64,000 nucleotides of DNA from Methylobacterium brachiatum (GTDB taxonomy: Bacteria; Pseudomonadota; Alphaproteobacteria; Rhizobiales; Beijerinckiaceae), in contig NZ_JAJALK010000011.1 in assembly GCF_020523825.1 (NCBI RefSeq), positions 124,001 through 188,000 of the forward strand, read 5' to 3'. How positions within the stretch are numbered: position 1 is the stretch's first letter; each line of letters opens with the position of its first letter. The notes under the pieces were generated by a model, which was not told where the DNA came from, ran no database searches, and worked only from the letters and a program-made list of their open reading frames with translations. This document shows, piece after piece, positions 17,009-25,740 of this stretch. The translations under genes and the position numbers were made by a program.

Positions 17009-18772
17009 TCAGTTCGCCTGGCGGCGGAGGAAGGCCGGGATCTCGAGCTGGTCGTCGTCCATCATCCGCGACTGCGGCGCGACGCGGCCCTGGGCATCGA
17101 GGCTCCCCTGGGCCGGCCGGTATTGCGGCGCCGCCGGAAGCGGAGCGCGCGGGGCCGGCGGCACGTGAGGCTGAGCCAGGTGGGGCTGAGCCACGTTCGG
17201 CTGGGCGGCGTGCGGCTGCGGCGCGACCGGGGCCGCGGCCCGCGGGGCAGGCACGCCCTCCATCTCGTCGCGCCGGCCGCCGAAGCCGACGGTGGCGAGG
17301 CGACGCAGCAGCGAGGTCCGCTTGGACTCCGGCGCCGCTTCCTCAGCGGCCCGGTTCGCCAGGATCTGGTTCTGGGCGATCGGCGGCAGCTCGTGGATCT
17401 GCGGCATGCGCGGGGCGCGGGCGAGCGGCGCGGCCGCGGGGGCGGCCGGACGCGGCGGCACGAACGGGCCGGCCTGGAACTGCGGCGCCGGCTCGGCCTG
17501 CTGCGGGGCGGGGGCCGGGACGAACGGCGCGGCGGCGCGCGGCTGGGCCGGGGCGAGGACGACCTCGTCACGGGCGACCGGGGCCGGGGCGTCGAACCGG
17601 GTCTCGGTCCGCGCCTCGGGGGCCGGCTGCGGGGCGGCCGGCGCCGGGTTCTGCGCGGGGGCCTGGGCGACCGAGTCCGTGCGGATGCTCGGGACCGGCG
17701 AGGAGGCGCGGGCCCGGGCCTCGGCCCGCAGGCGCTCGGCCACCTCGGCGATGCGCTGCTCGGTCTCGGCGATGGCCGGGTTGTTGGTCGAGTTGGCGGA
17801 GATCAGCAGCGGCTCGATGCCGGTGGCGACGACCGACACGCGGATGATGCCGTCGAGGCTCTCGTCGAAGGTGGCGCCCAGGATGATGTTGGCGTCCTGA
17901 TCGACCTCCTCGCGGATGCGGGTGGCGGCCTCGTCGAGCTCGTACAGGGTCAGGTCGGAGCCGCCGGTGATCGAGATCAGCAGGCCGCGGGCGCCCTTCA
18001 TGGAGACGTCGTCGAGGAGCGGGTTGGCGATGGCCGCCTCGGCGGCGCGGTTGGCGCGCTTCTCGCCGGACGCCTCACCGGTGCCCATCATGGCCTTGCC
18101 CATGCCGCGCATGATCGCCCGGACGTCGGCGAAGTCGAGGTTGATCAGGCCTTCCTTGACCATCAGGTCGGTGATGCAGGCGACGCCGGAATAGAGCACC
18201 TGGTCGGCCATCGCGAAGGCGTCGGCGAAGGTGGTCTTCTCGTTGGCGACCCGGAACAGGTTCTGGTTCGGGATCACGATCAGGGTGTCGACCGCGGCCT
18301 GCAGCTCCTGGATGCCGGACTCGGCGGTGCGCATGCGGCGCACGCCCTCGAACTGGAACGGCTTGGTCACGACGCCGACCGTGAGGATGCCCATGTCGCG
18401 GGCGGTGCGGGCGATGACCGGCGCGGCGCCGGTGCCGGTGCCGCCGCCCATGCCGGCGGTGATGAAGCACATATGGGCGCCCGAGAGCTGGTCCCGGATC
18501 TCGTCGATCACCTCGTCGGCGGCGGCGGAGCCGACCTCCGGGTGGGAGCCGGCGCCGAGGCCCTGGGTGACGCCCAGGCCCATCTGGATCACCCGCTCCG
18601 CCTTCGAGGAGGTGAGCGCCTGCGCATCGGTGTTGGCGACCACGAACTCGCAGCCGAGCAGGCCCGACTCGATCATGTTGTTGACTGCGTTGCCGCCTGC
18701 GCCGCCGACACCGAAGACGGTGATGCGGGGCTTGAGTTCCCGGATGTCCGGCGCCTGGAGGGTAATGGCCAT
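17009..18772 (-). CDS. ftsZ: Cell division protein FtsZ
   Basis: A 587-residue tubulin-like GTPase that forms the Z-ring. The GTP-binding parts are [21 protein letters not shown] and the signature [10 protein letters not shown]; the T7 synergy-loop segment [11 protein letters not shown] follows. The folded core ends near residue 330. Then comes a disordered linker of about 240 residues rich in Pro, Ala and Gln, and a conserved tail [12 protein letters not shown] that binds FtsA and other partners. The linker is much longer than in E. coli but long linkers are usual in Rhizobiales. The start at 18772 has GAGAGGCT upstream; a longer frame adds 64 unlike residues. It follows ftsA by 91 bases. 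Confidence 0.97.
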   Translation of the reverse strand: MAITLQAPDIRELKPRITVFGVGGAGGNAVNNMIESGLLGCEFVVANTDAQALTSSKAERVIQMGLGVTQGLGAGSHPEVGSAAADEVIDEIRDQLSGAHMCFITAGMGGGTGTGAAPVIARTARDMGILTVGVVTKPFQFEGVRRMRTAESGIQELQAAVDTLIVIPNQNLFRVANEKTTFADAFAMADQVLYSGVACITDLMVKEGLINLDFADVRAIMRGMGKAMMGTGEASGEKRANRAAEAAIANPLLDDVSMKGARGLLISITGGSDLTLYELDEAATRIREEVDQDANIILGATFDESLDGIIRVSVVATGIEPLLISANSTNNPAIAETEQRIAEVAERLRAEARARASSPVPSIRTDSVAQAPAQNPAPAAPQPAPEARTETRFDAPAPVARDEVVLAPAQPRAAAPFVPAPAPQQAEPAPQFQAGPFVPPRPAAPAAAPLARAPRMPQIHELPPIAQNQILANRAAEEAAPESKRTSLLRRLATVGFGGRRDEMEGVPAPRAAAPVAPQPHAAQPNVAQPHLAQPHVPPAPRAPLPAAPQYRPAQGSLDAQGRVAPQSRMMDDDQLEIPAFLRRQAN

Positions 18773-18863
18773 GGTGTCGAGCCTCTCGCTTACTCTGCTT
18801 TCCGTGCGGCGCTGCGGCGCCGATATTTTTTCGATCCCCCGCCGAACAGGACGGGGGTGAAAC

Positions 18864-20186
18864 CTAGAAGCTGTCCCGGATCCAGCGCCCGACCCGGCTG
18901 ATGTACCGGTCCGATCCCGTGGCCGCGAAGGCGCCGTGGCCCCGCGGCTCGAAGTGCTCGGCATGCGCCACCTGCGGGTAGACCAGCAGGCCGACGGCGG
19001 CCGAGAAGGCCGGACCCTTGGCCGCCTCGGGCAGGCCGCGGATCCCGAGCGGCCGGCCGATCCGGACCTGGCCCTGGAGGACCCGCCGGGCGACCTCCGG
19101 TAGGCCGACGAGCTGGCTGGCGCCGCCCGTGAGCACCACCCGCCGCCCGGCCTGGGCGGCGAAGCCGGCGTCGCGCAGCCGGTCGCGCACCAGCTCGACC
19201 ACCTCCTCGACCCGCGGCTTGATGATCCGCACCAGCTGCGAGCGCGGGATGTGGGCCGGGGCCTCGCCCTCGTCCTCGCCGACCCCGTGCACGGCGATCA
19301 TGTCGCGATCGTCGGAGGGGGTGGAGAGGGCCGAGCCGTAGAGGGTCTTCAGCCGCTCGGCCGCGGCCATGCGGGTGGAGAGGCCCCGGGCGATGTCCAT
19401 GGTGACGTGGTGGCCGCCGACCGCCACCGCGTCCACGTGGACGAGGTGGCCGCCCGAGAACACCCCGACGCTGGTCGTGCCGCCGCCCATGTCGACGACG
19501 CACACGCCCATCTCGGCCTCGTCGTCCACCAGGGCCGAGAGCCCGGCGGCGTAGGGCGTGGCGATGACCGCCTCGACCCCGAGATGGCAATGCTCGACCG
19601 CCAGCATGACGTTGCGGGCGGCGGCGAGCTCGCTGGTGACGACGTGCAGGTCGACCCCCAGCGCCTCGCCGATCATGCCCGACGGGTCGATGACCGCGCC
19701 CTGCCCGTCCAGCGCGTAGCCGGTGGGCAGCGCGTGCAGGACGGCCCGGCCGGGGCTGACGCCGTGGGCGCTCGCCGTCTCCAGCACACGCTCGACATCG
19801 CTGCCGGTGACGGTGCCCGACCGGACGTTCACCCGGGCCTGGAAATGCTGCGAGGCGAGCCGGCCGCCGGACATGTTGACGATGACCGACTGGACCTCGA
19901 CCTTCGCCATCCGCTCGGCGGCGTGCACCGCCTGGCGGATCGCGCCCTCGGCGGCGGCGAGGTCGACGATCGCCCCGCCCTTCAGCCCCAGGGAGCGCTG
20001 ATGGCCGATGCCGATGATGCGGGCGAGGTGCGTCCGGCCGCGCAGGGTCGAGAGCGCTTCGGCCGGCTGCAGCTCGGCGATGAGGCAGACGACCTTGCTG
20101 GTGCCGATGTCGAGCACCGAGAGGGTGGTCGAGCGCCGGGCGGAGAGCGGCTTCAGTCGCGGCGTGAGGCCGTGTTGGCTGTGCAT
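18864..20186 (-). CDS. ftsA: Cell division protein FtsA
   Basis: A 440-residue actin-like ATPase that ties FtsZ filaments to the membrane. The phosphate-1 motif is [16 protein letters not shown] (residues 23-38), phosphate-2 is [19 protein letters not shown] and the adenosine motif is [19 protein letters not shown]. The 1C domain, unique to FtsA, lies at about 100-180. The C-terminal segment [13 protein letters not shown] is the amphipathic membrane-targeting helix. The length is normal. It lies between ftsQ and ftsZ in the usual order. Confidence 0.97.
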   Translation of the reverse strand: MHSQHGLTPRLKPLSARRSTTLSVLDIGTSKVVCLIAELQPAEALSTLRGRTHLARIIGIGHQRSLGLKGGAIVDLAAAEGAIRQAVHAAERMAKVEVQSVIVNMSGGRLASQHFQARVNVRSGTVTGSDVERVLETASAHGVSPGRAVLHALPTGYALDGQGAVIDPSGMIGEALGVDLHVVTSELAAARNVMLAVEHCHLGVEAVIATPYAAGLSALVDDEAEMGVCVVDMGGGTTSVGVFSGGHLVHVDAVAVGGHHVTMDIARGLSTRMAAAERLKTLYGSALSTPSDDRDMIAVHGVGEDEGEAPAHIPRSQLVRIIKPRVEEVVELVRDRLRDAGFAAQAGRRVVLTGGASQLVGLPEVARRVLQGQVRIGRPLGIRGLPEAAKGPAFSAAVGLLVYPQVAHAEHFEPRGHGAFAATGSDRYISRVGRWIRDSF

Positions 20187-20238
20187 TGACGCTACCGGAC
20201 GCAGAAGGCGGGACGGGCGGAGATCGACAGGAAGGGCA

Positions 20239-21195
20239 TCAGCTGGCCGCGCCCTTCTTCTTCGCCTTCTGGGCTTCCGCGCGGGCGGCGGCGGCCTCCT
20301 CGGTCAGGCGCACCACGAGGCGGTCGGGCATGCGCAGATCCACCGCGATGATGTCCTTCTCGAGCAGGCCGGCCTCGCGCTCGAACCGGACGAGGCGCGC
20401 GAGCGCCGCGGCCGGGTCGATCTCGGGCAGCCGCACGTCGACACCGTCGAGCTTGAGCGTCCAGCGCCGGCCCGAGACGTAGGTCCCGGCCTTGATCCGC
20501 TCGGAGAGCGGGCCGGCGGCGGCGATCAGGGCGAGATATTCCGGAAGCTTGTTGTTGGCGTCGTCGCCGACGACCAGGGGCAGACTGGCGTAGCGGTCGT
20601 CCCGCATGGCGTCGATCACGGTGCCGTCGGCGGCGATCACGTTGATCTCGCCGTTCTTCTGCCAGAGGGCGGCGGGCTCGCGCTCGACCTGGGTGATCGC
20701 GATCTCGTTGGGGTAGATCTTCCGGACCGAAGCCTGGGCGATCAGGGGCACGCGCAGAAGCTTCTCGCGCACCGCGACGACATCCAGGAAGGGAACCGAG
20801 GAGCGCCAGTCGATGCCGGCGGCGGCCAGCACCTCACGCTCGTACATCCTCGAGATGCCCGAGATGGTCACGCGCTCGACGCCGAAGCCGAGGACGCGCG
20901 CCGCGATATCGAGGGGCTGGCCCTGCTCGGCCACGAAGGACTCGTAGCGCCCGCTCGCCACGAAGCCGGCGAGCGCCACAGCGGCGAAAGAGAGGGAGAC
21001 GCCGACGGCGCCGACGCCCCGCGGCAGGCGCTCGGTCAGCTGCTGGCCCTTGCGGGACCGGCGCACCGAGAGGGAGCGGGAGGGGACGCGTCCGGTCAGC
21101 CGATCCAGCGCGGCGCCGACGAGGCGCGCGGGAAGGCCATGACCGGCAGCGTCACCGCCGCTCAGCGATTCAGAGAAGCGTCCTCCACCATCCAT
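20239..21195 (-). CDS. ftsQ: Cell division protein FtsQ
   Basis: A 318-residue bitopic divisome protein. A basic cytosolic tail of about 60 residues precedes one transmembrane helix (about 63-83, GVSLSFAAVALAGFVASG). Then come the POTRA domain (about 105-175, with VERVTISGISRMYEREVLAAAG split by the repeat fold) and the FtsQ beta domain (VEREPAALWQKNGEINVIAADG onward). The acidic/basic helix at the C-terminus ends in a Lys-rich tail. Its ATG overlaps the end of ddl by 34 bases, so the two are probably translationally coupled. It bridges FtsL/B and FtsA in the periplasm. Confidence 0.9.
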   Translation of the reverse strand: MDGGGRFSESLSGGDAAGHGLPARLVGAALDRLTGRVPSRSLSVRRSRKGQQLTERLPRGVGAVGVSLSFAAVALAGFVASGRYESFVAEQGQPLDIAARVLGFGVERVTISGISRMYEREVLAAAGIDWRSSVPFLDVVAVREKLLRVPLIAQASVRKIYPNEIAITQVEREPAALWQKNGEINVIAADGTVIDAMRDDRYASLPLVVGDDANNKLPEYLALIAAAGPLSERIKAGTYVSGRRWTLKLDGVDVRLPEIDPAAALARLVRFEREAGLLEKDIIAVDLRMPDRLVVRLTEEAAAARAEAQKAKKKGAAS

Positions 21196-22085
21196 CGGAC
21201 GAGCTCACCGAAACCAAGGCCCGCATGGGCCGCCATCTCCGGCACAAGGCTCGTCTGGGTCATGCCGGGTTGCGTGTTGACCTCCAGAACCACGAGCAGA
21301 CCGGTTCCACCCGGTGTGTCGTCGTAGCGAAGGTCGGCACGGCTGACGCCCCGGCAGCCCAGTGCTTGATGCGCCGTTAACGACAACTCTTGGACACGCT
21401 GGTAAACATTTGGTTTAAGTTCGGCCGGCAGCACGTGTACCGAGCCGCCCGGGGCGTACTTCGCGTCGTAGTCGTACCAGTCCCCCGTGGCGGCCTTCAC
21501 CTCGATCACCCCGAGGGCCTTGTCGCCCATCACCCCGCAGGTGAGTTCGCGACCGGCTATGTAAGGTTCTGCAAGGACTTGCTCCCCGAAGGTCCATTCC
21601 TCGGAGGCGAGGATCTGGGGCGGGTGCGTCCGGCCGTCGCGCACGATGATGACGCCCATCGAGGAGCCTTCGGCGATCGGCTTGACCACGTAGGGCGGCG
21701 GCAGCGGGTGGTTTTTTGCGGCCTCGAAGCGGTTAACGATCCGGCCCTCCGGGACGTCGACGCCGGCGGCGCGCATCACGGTCTTCGCCCGCTCCTTGTT
21801 CATGGCGAGCGCCGAGGCGAGCACGCCCGAATGGGTGTAGGGAATCTTCAGGATCTCCAGGAGCCCCTGGATCGTGCCGTCCTCTCCGTCCGGGCCGTGC
21901 AGCGCGTTGAAGGCGACGTCCGGCCGCAAGGCGGTGAGCACCGAGGCGATGTCGGGGCCGACATCGACCCGGGTGACCCGGAACCCCTCCCCTTCGAGGG
22001 CCGCCGCGCAGGCCGCGCCGGAGCTGAGCGAGACCTCGCGCTCGGCGGAGGAGCCGCCCAGGAGGACGGCGACGTGCTTGGACAT
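21162..22085 (-). CDS. ddl: D-alanine--D-alanine ligase
   Basis: A 307-residue ATP-grasp enzyme that makes the D-Ala-D-Ala dipeptide for peptidoglycan. It opens with VAVLLGGSSAEREVSLSSG, the family hallmark. FNALHGPDGEDGTIQGLLE and PYTHSGVLASALAMNKERAK follow, and the C-terminal Mg/ATP part holds GVSRADLRYD and LEVNTQPGMTQTSLVPEMA. The start at 22085 has CGGAG upstream; a longer frame reaching 22340 would run through the toxin gene and is not credible. It follows the MazF-like toxin by 35 bases and overlaps ftsQ. Confidence 0.96.
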   Translation of the reverse strand: MSKHVAVLLGGSSAEREVSLSSGAACAAALEGEGFRVTRVDVGPDIASVLTALRPDVAFNALHGPDGEDGTIQGLLEILKIPYTHSGVLASALAMNKERAKTVMRAAGVDVPEGRIVNRFEAAKNHPLPPPYVVKPIAEGSSMGVIIVRDGRTHPPQILASEEWTFGEQVLAEPYIAGRELTCGVMGDKALGVIEVKAATGDWYDYDAKYAPGGSVHVLPAELKPNVYQRVQELSLTAHQALGCRGVSRADLRYDDTPGGTGLLVVLEVNTQPGMTQTSLVPEMAAHAGLGFGELVRWMVEDASLNR

Positions 22086-22120
22086 GGTGGGCTCCGGGGA
22101 AAGCTGGGTCGGGGATCGGA

Positions 22121-22477
22121 TCACGCTTGGCCAACCATGCCATGGATCGCGGCGTAGACCGCTGCCGCCGCGTCGGGATGCAGGGCACCGAGGCGGCGGA
22201 GGATCCGGTTGGGTTCGATGCAGGCGATCTTCAGCGGGCGTACCACGGAGGCGACGCCCAGGCCGGCCGCGTCGAGATCCGCGATCGCGATGTCGCCGGC
22301 CAAGCGGGTGTTGCGGGCGCTGGTGATCATCGCGATCCACACATAGCCGGCCTCTGCGGCCGCGGTTCCGGACACGACGAGGGCGGGACGCCGCTTCTCG
22401 GCCAGCCGGTCCGAATAGGGGAACGGCACGACCACGATGGTGCCGGCCGGAACAGGCGAGGCATCAGAGGTCGGCAT
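22121..22477 (-). CDS. PemK/MazF-type toxin (endoribonuclease)
   Basis: A 118-residue protein with the MazF fold pattern: GTIVVVPFPYSDRLAEKRRPALVVS (written here in parts: GTIVVVPFPYSD and KRRPALVVS), then a central strand pair and a late SVVRPLKIACIE block. In MazF the RP and V-RP/K motifs line the RNA-cutting groove, and both are present (RRPALVV; SVVRPLK). Its start overlaps the antitoxin stop by 14 bases. It sits between murB and ddl on the same strand, so the pair would share or supply transcription to ddl-ftsQAZ. Toxicity is not shown; chromosomal copies may be silent. Confidence 0.85.
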   Translation of the reverse strand: MPTSDASPVPAGTIVVVPFPYSDRLAEKRRPALVVSGTAAAEAGYVWIAMITSARNTRLAGDIAIADLDAAGLGVASVVRPLKIACIEPNRILRRLGALHPDAAAAVYAAIHGMVGQA

Positions 22478-22697
22478 AATCTTCGTCGTCTATGGGGCCG
22501 CCCCATTCCGTGAACGCCACGAACGGATCCTCCCCTTCCGGCGGAGCCTTGTCGATCTGGATGCCCTCCGGCGTGATCCGGTAGCGCAGACGATCGCCCG
22601 GGCCGATCGCGAGACGCTCGCGCACCTCCGCGGGCAGCACCGTCTGGCTCTTGACGGAGATCTTCGAGTAGGCGGTGCGGGCGCGTTTTTCGGGCAT
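22464..22697 (-). CDS. AbrB/MazE-type antitoxin
   Basis: A 77-residue protein. Residues 10-50 form the swapped-hairpin AbrB DNA-binding fold (YSKISVKSQTVLPAEVRERL, then LAIGPGDRLRYRITPEGI). The acidic C-terminal tail (PPEGEDPFVAFTEWGGPIDD) is the kind that wraps and blocks the toxin. GGAGG lies at the right distance ahead of the ATG. The order antitoxin-toxin with a 14-base overlap is classic. It follows murB by 30 bases, so it is transcribed in the same direction as the cell wall genes. Autoregulation of this promoter is likely by analogy; no operator was identified. Confidence 0.85.
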   Translation of the reverse strand: MPEKRARTAYSKISVKSQTVLPAEVRERLAIGPGDRLRYRITPEGIQIDKAPPEGEDPFVAFTEWGGPIDDEDYADL

Positions 22698-22727
22698 GGC
22701 CGATACGCCTCCGGCTCGACTTACATC

Positions 22728-23660
22728 TTACCGGCTTACCATCGTCGAATCCACGCCGATCCGCCGGATCTCCCAGCGCAGCGCGACGCCGCTGGTCTCC
22801 CGCACCCGGCGCCGGACCTCCTCGCCCAGCCCCTCGATGTCGGCGGCGGTGGCGCCGCCAGTGTTGATCAGGAAGTTGCAGTGCATCGGCGAGACCTGGG
22901 CGCCGCCCCGGGTCAGGCCCCGGCAGCCGGCGGCGTCGATCAGCTGCCAGGCCTTGCCGCCGTCCGGGTTCGCGAAGGTCGAGCCGCCGGTGCGCTCGCG
23001 GATCGGCTGCGCGGCCTCCCGGGCCGCGGTCACGCGCTCCATCTCAGCCTCGATGGCGGTGCGGTCGCCGGGCTTTCCGCGGAACAGGGCGCGGGTGAAG
23101 ATCACGTCCTCGGGCGCATCAGAATGCCGATAGGAGAAGCCCATCGCGGCATGGCTGAAGCGGCGCGACGCGCCCGTCCGGTCGATGCCGTAGGCCTCGA
23201 CCAGCACGTCGGTGGTCTCGCCGCCATGGGCGCCGGCGTTCATCCGCAGGGCGCCGCCGATCGAGCCGGGGATGCCGCGGTAGAAGGCGAGCCCGTCGAG
23301 CCCGGCCTCGGCCGCCGCCTTGGCGAGGCGCATATCCGGCACGGCGGTGCCGACCTGCAGGGTGTCGCCCTCGACCGCGATGCTGCCGAACGCCTTGCCG
23401 CCGAGGCGGATGACCACGCCCGGCACCCCGCCGTCGCGGACGATCAGGTTCGAGCCGAGGCCGATCACCGTGACCGGCACCTCGGGCTCCAGGGCGGCGA
23501 GCAGGCGGGCGAGATCCTCCTCGTCGGCCGGGGTGAACAGAACCTCGGCCGGGCCGCCGACCCGGAACCAGGTGAGGTCGGCCAGCGGCTGGTCGGCGAG
23601 CAGGCGCCCGCGCAGGTCCGGCGCGGCGGCGCGGATACGGTCGTGGAGCGATGCGGTCAT
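22728..23660 (-). CDS. murB: UDP-N-acetylenolpyruvoylglucosamine reductase MurB
   Basis: A 310-residue FAD enzyme that reduces enolpyruvyl-UDP-GlcNAc to UDP-MurNAc with NADPH. The FAD-binding stretch [13 protein letters not shown] and [12 protein letters not shown] is at the N-terminus. The catalytic serine is in GGSTFANP and the catalytic Glu region is [10 protein letters not shown]. The segment [18 protein letters not shown] is typical of type II MurB. Its ATG overlaps the stop of the DUF559 gene as ATGA, while a GGGGAG ribosome site lies inside the repeat that ends that gene. The order murC-murB is normal; the inserted gene between them is not. Confidence 0.96.
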   Translation of the reverse strand: MTASLHDRIRAAAPDLRGRLLADQPLADLTWFRVGGPAEVLFTPADEEDLARLLAALEPEVPVTVIGLGSNLIVRDGGVPGVVIRLGGKAFGSIAVEGDTLQVGTAVPDMRLAKAAAEAGLDGLAFYRGIPGSIGGALRMNAGAHGGETTDVLVEAYGIDRTGASRRFSHAAMGFSYRHSDAPEDVIFTRALFRGKPGDRTAIEAEMERVTAAREAAQPIRERTGGSTFANPDGGKAWQLIDAAGCRGLTRGGAQVSPMHCNFLINTGGATAADIEGLGEEVRRRVRETSGVALRWEIRRIGVDSTMVSR

Positions 23661-24193
23661 GGTGTGATCTCCCCTCTCCCCGCCTGCGGGGAGAGGGATG
23701 CGACGACCCCGTCGTCGCATCGAGGCGGCAGCCGAGGGTGAGGGGGCGGCTCCGGCAAAGGCTCGTCCGGAGCCGCCCCCTCACCTTCGCCCTTCGGGCT
23801 TGCCGCGCCGACGGCGAGGTCGTCGCGGCCCTCTCCCCGCGTGCGGGGAGAGGGGGGAAGCGCGGCCAGGATCGTGTCCAGAACCGCTACGATATCGTCC
23901 GCAATCTCGGGGTTCCAGAAGCGGAGGACGCGGTAGCCCCGCGCGACCAGCCATGCGTCCCGGACGCGATCGCGCGCATTGTCCGCATGCTGGCTGCCAT
24001 CGATCTCGACGATCAGACGTGCCTCGCGACAGCAGAAATCCGCGACGTAGCGTCCGATCGATTCCTGACGCACGAACTTGAAGCCGCCGAGGCGTCGGTC
24101 GCGCAGCCGGTTCCAGAGACGGCGCTCCGCCTCTGTTTGGGACTGCCGCAGACGCCGACGGAACCGGGTACGTTCCGTCTCGGCCGCTCGCAT
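23657..24193 (-). CDS. DUF559 endonuclease-like protein with repeat-encoded tail
   Basis: A 178-residue protein. Residues 1-112 are a DUF559/Vsr-like PD-(D/E)XK domain: [15 protein letters not shown], then [17 protein letters not shown] with D52, [10 protein letters not shown] with E63 and Q68, and [12 protein letters not shown]. Nothing obvious is missing from the core. Residues 114-174 are encoded by a palindromic repeat and are Pro/Gly/Arg-rich, probably disordered. The gene starts 5 bases after the murC stop and ends in an ATGA overlap with murB, so it is embedded in the cell wall operon. Members are common in Methylobacterium-type genomes, often near repeats. Substrate and role are unknown. 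Confidence 0.85.
   Translation of the reverse strand: MRAAETERTRFRRRLRQSQTEAERRLWNRLRDRRLGGFKFVRQESIGRYVADFCCREARLIVEIDGSQHADNARDRVRDAWLVARGYRVLRFWNPEIADDIVAVLDTILAALPPSPRTRGEGRDDLAVGAASPKGEGEGAAPDEPLPEPPPHPRLPPRCDDGVVASLSPQAGRGEITP
23672..23854. repeat. Composite palindromic repeat inside the DUF559 gene
   Basis: A 183-base unit bounded by two copies of a 26-base palindrome (23672-23697 and 23829-23854, differing at one central base). Inside are an 11-base-pair inverted repeat with a 3-base loop (23697-23721) and a perfect 19-base-pair stem (23737-23755 with 23767-23785). The element keeps the reading frame open through the DUF559 C-terminus. The layout resembles intergenic mosaic elements of alphaproteobacteria that also insert in coding DNA. 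Confidence 0.8.
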
Positions 24194-24198
24194 CCCGC

Positions 24199-25605
24199 TC
24201 ACTTCCCCCGCGCGGCGAGTTCGCCCGGCAGCGCGTAGGCCCATTGGGTGATCGTGCCGGCGCCCAGGCACACGACGTAGTCGCTGGGCTTGGCGAGCTC
24301 GGCGATGATCCCGGCCAGCTCCTCCGGCCGGTCGAGGGGACGGGCGTCGCGGTGGCCGCGGGAGCGCAGGCCGGAGACCAGGGCGTCGCGGTCGACCCCT
24401 TCGATCGGGGCCTCGCCCGCCGTGTAGACCGGGGCGACGATCACGGTGTCGGCGTCGTTGAAGCAGGTGCAGAAATCGTCGAACAGCGAGGCGAGACGGG
24501 TGTAGCGGTGCGGCTGGACCACCGCGATGACGTTGCCGTCGGTCGAGGCGCGGGCGGCCTTGAGCACCGCCTTGATCTCCACCGGATGGTGTCCGTAATC
24601 GTCGAAGATCGTCGCCCCGTTCCACTCGCCGGTGCGGGTGAAGCGGCGCTTGACGCCACCGAAGCCCGCGAGGGCCCGGCGGATCGCGTCGTGCGAGACG
24701 CCGAGCTCGTTGGCGACGGCCAGCGCCGCGGTGGCGTTGAGCGCGTTGTGCTTGCCCGGCATCGGCAGGACCAGATCTTCCATCTCCATGCGGAAGCCCG
24801 GGCGCCGGTCGCGGATCATGACGCGGAAGCGGCTCTGCCCGCCCTTCAGGTCCACGTCGAGCAGGCGCACGTCGGCCTGGGGATTCTCGCCGTAGGTGAT
24901 GATCCGGCGGTCCTCGATATGGCCGACCATGTCCTGCACCACCGGGTGGTCGGTGCACATCACCGCGAAGCCGTAGAACGGGATGTTGTCGATGAAGCGC
25001 CGGAACGCGTCCTTCACCGCATCGAACGAGCCGAAATGGTCGAGATGCTCGGGGTCGATGTTGGTGACGATGGCGACGTCGGCGGGCAGCTTGAGGAAGG
25101 TGCCGTCGGATTCGTCGGCCTCCACCACCATCCAGTCGCCCTCGCCCATCCGGGCGTTGGTGCCGTAGGCGTTGATGATGCCGCCATTGATCACGGTCGG
25201 GTCGAGGTTGCCGGCATCGAGCAGCGTGGCGACCAGCGAGGTCGTGGTGGTCTTGCCGTGGGTGCCCGCGATGGCGACGCAGGACTTGAAGCGCATCAGC
25301 TCGGCCAGCATCTCGGCGCGCCGGACCACGGGCAGCCGGCGCTCGCGGGCGGCCTGGAGTTCCGGGTTGTCCCGCCGGATTGCGGTCGAGACCACCACCA
25401 GGGCGGCCGCGTCGACGTTCTCGGCCTGATGGCCGACGAAGGTGCGGATCCCCTTCTCGGCGAGCCGGCGGACATTGGCGTTGTCCGAGGCGTCGGAGCC
25501 CTGGACCGTGTAGCCGAGGTTGTTCATCACCTCGGCGATGCCGGACATGCCGATGCCGCCGATGCCGATGAAGTGGATGGGTCCGAGCTTGTCGGGCAGC
25601 TTCAT
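24199..25605 (-). CDS. murC: UDP-N-acetylmuramate--L-alanine ligase MurC
   Basis: A 468-residue ligase that adds L-Ala to UDP-MurNAc. The N-terminal Rossmann domain has [17 protein letters not shown]; the central ATPase domain has the P-loop [11 protein letters not shown] and [14 protein letters not shown]; the C-terminal domain includes [10 protein letters not shown] and [15 protein letters not shown]. The start at 25605 is preferred over an ATG nine codons earlier because AAAGG lies upstream and the shorter form matches the family. It follows murG after a repeat-filled gap of 135 bases and is followed by the DUF559 gene instead of murB. Confidence 0.97.
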   Translation of the reverse strand: MKLPDKLGPIHFIGIGGIGMSGIAEVMNNLGYTVQGSDASDNANVRRLAEKGIRTFVGHQAENVDAAALVVVSTAIRRDNPELQAARERRLPVVRRAEMLAELMRFKSCVAIAGTHGKTTTTSLVATLLDAGNLDPTVINGGIINAYGTNARMGEGDWMVVEADESDGTFLKLPADVAIVTNIDPEHLDHFGSFDAVKDAFRRFIDNIPFYGFAVMCTDHPVVQDMVGHIEDRRIITYGENPQADVRLLDVDLKGGQSRFRVMIRDRRPGFRMEMEDLVLPMPGKHNALNATAALAVANELGVSHDAIRRALAGFGGVKRRFTRTGEWNGATIFDDYGHHPVEIKAVLKAARASTDGNVIAVVQPHRYTRLASLFDDFCTCFNDADTVIVAPVYTAGEAPIEGVDRDALVSGLRSRGHRDARPLDRPEELAGIIAELAKPSDYVVCLGAGTITQWAYALPGELAARGK

Positions 25606-25636
25606 CTGTCGTCGTACCTTTCGTAACGTCATGGTT

Positions 25637-25740
25637 TCGAAAGGTCCGTGACCTTTCGCGGGTGCGGGCGGGGCCCGCCGGTCTCAGGGGCTGCGCCCCG
25701 ACACCCCGCCAAAGGGCTCTGCCCTTTGGAAACCCCCTTG
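25637..25740. repeat. Palindromic intergenic repeat between murG and murC
   Basis: This spacer is made of stacked hairpins: CCAAAGGGC-TCT-GCCCTTTGG (25709-25729, perfect 9-base-pair stem), GGGGC-TGC-GCCCC (25687-25699) and a GGCGGGGCCCGCC-like stem near 25668. Similar strings are frequent between genes in Methylobacterium-type genomes. It sits directly after the murG stop and could slow or stabilise the transcript. Confidence 0.65.

Noticed and set aside
17009-18772. FtsZ C-terminal linker as a fused second domain
   Set aside because: It is a Pro/Ala/Gln-rich disordered stretch without motif, as is common in Rhizobiales FtsZ.
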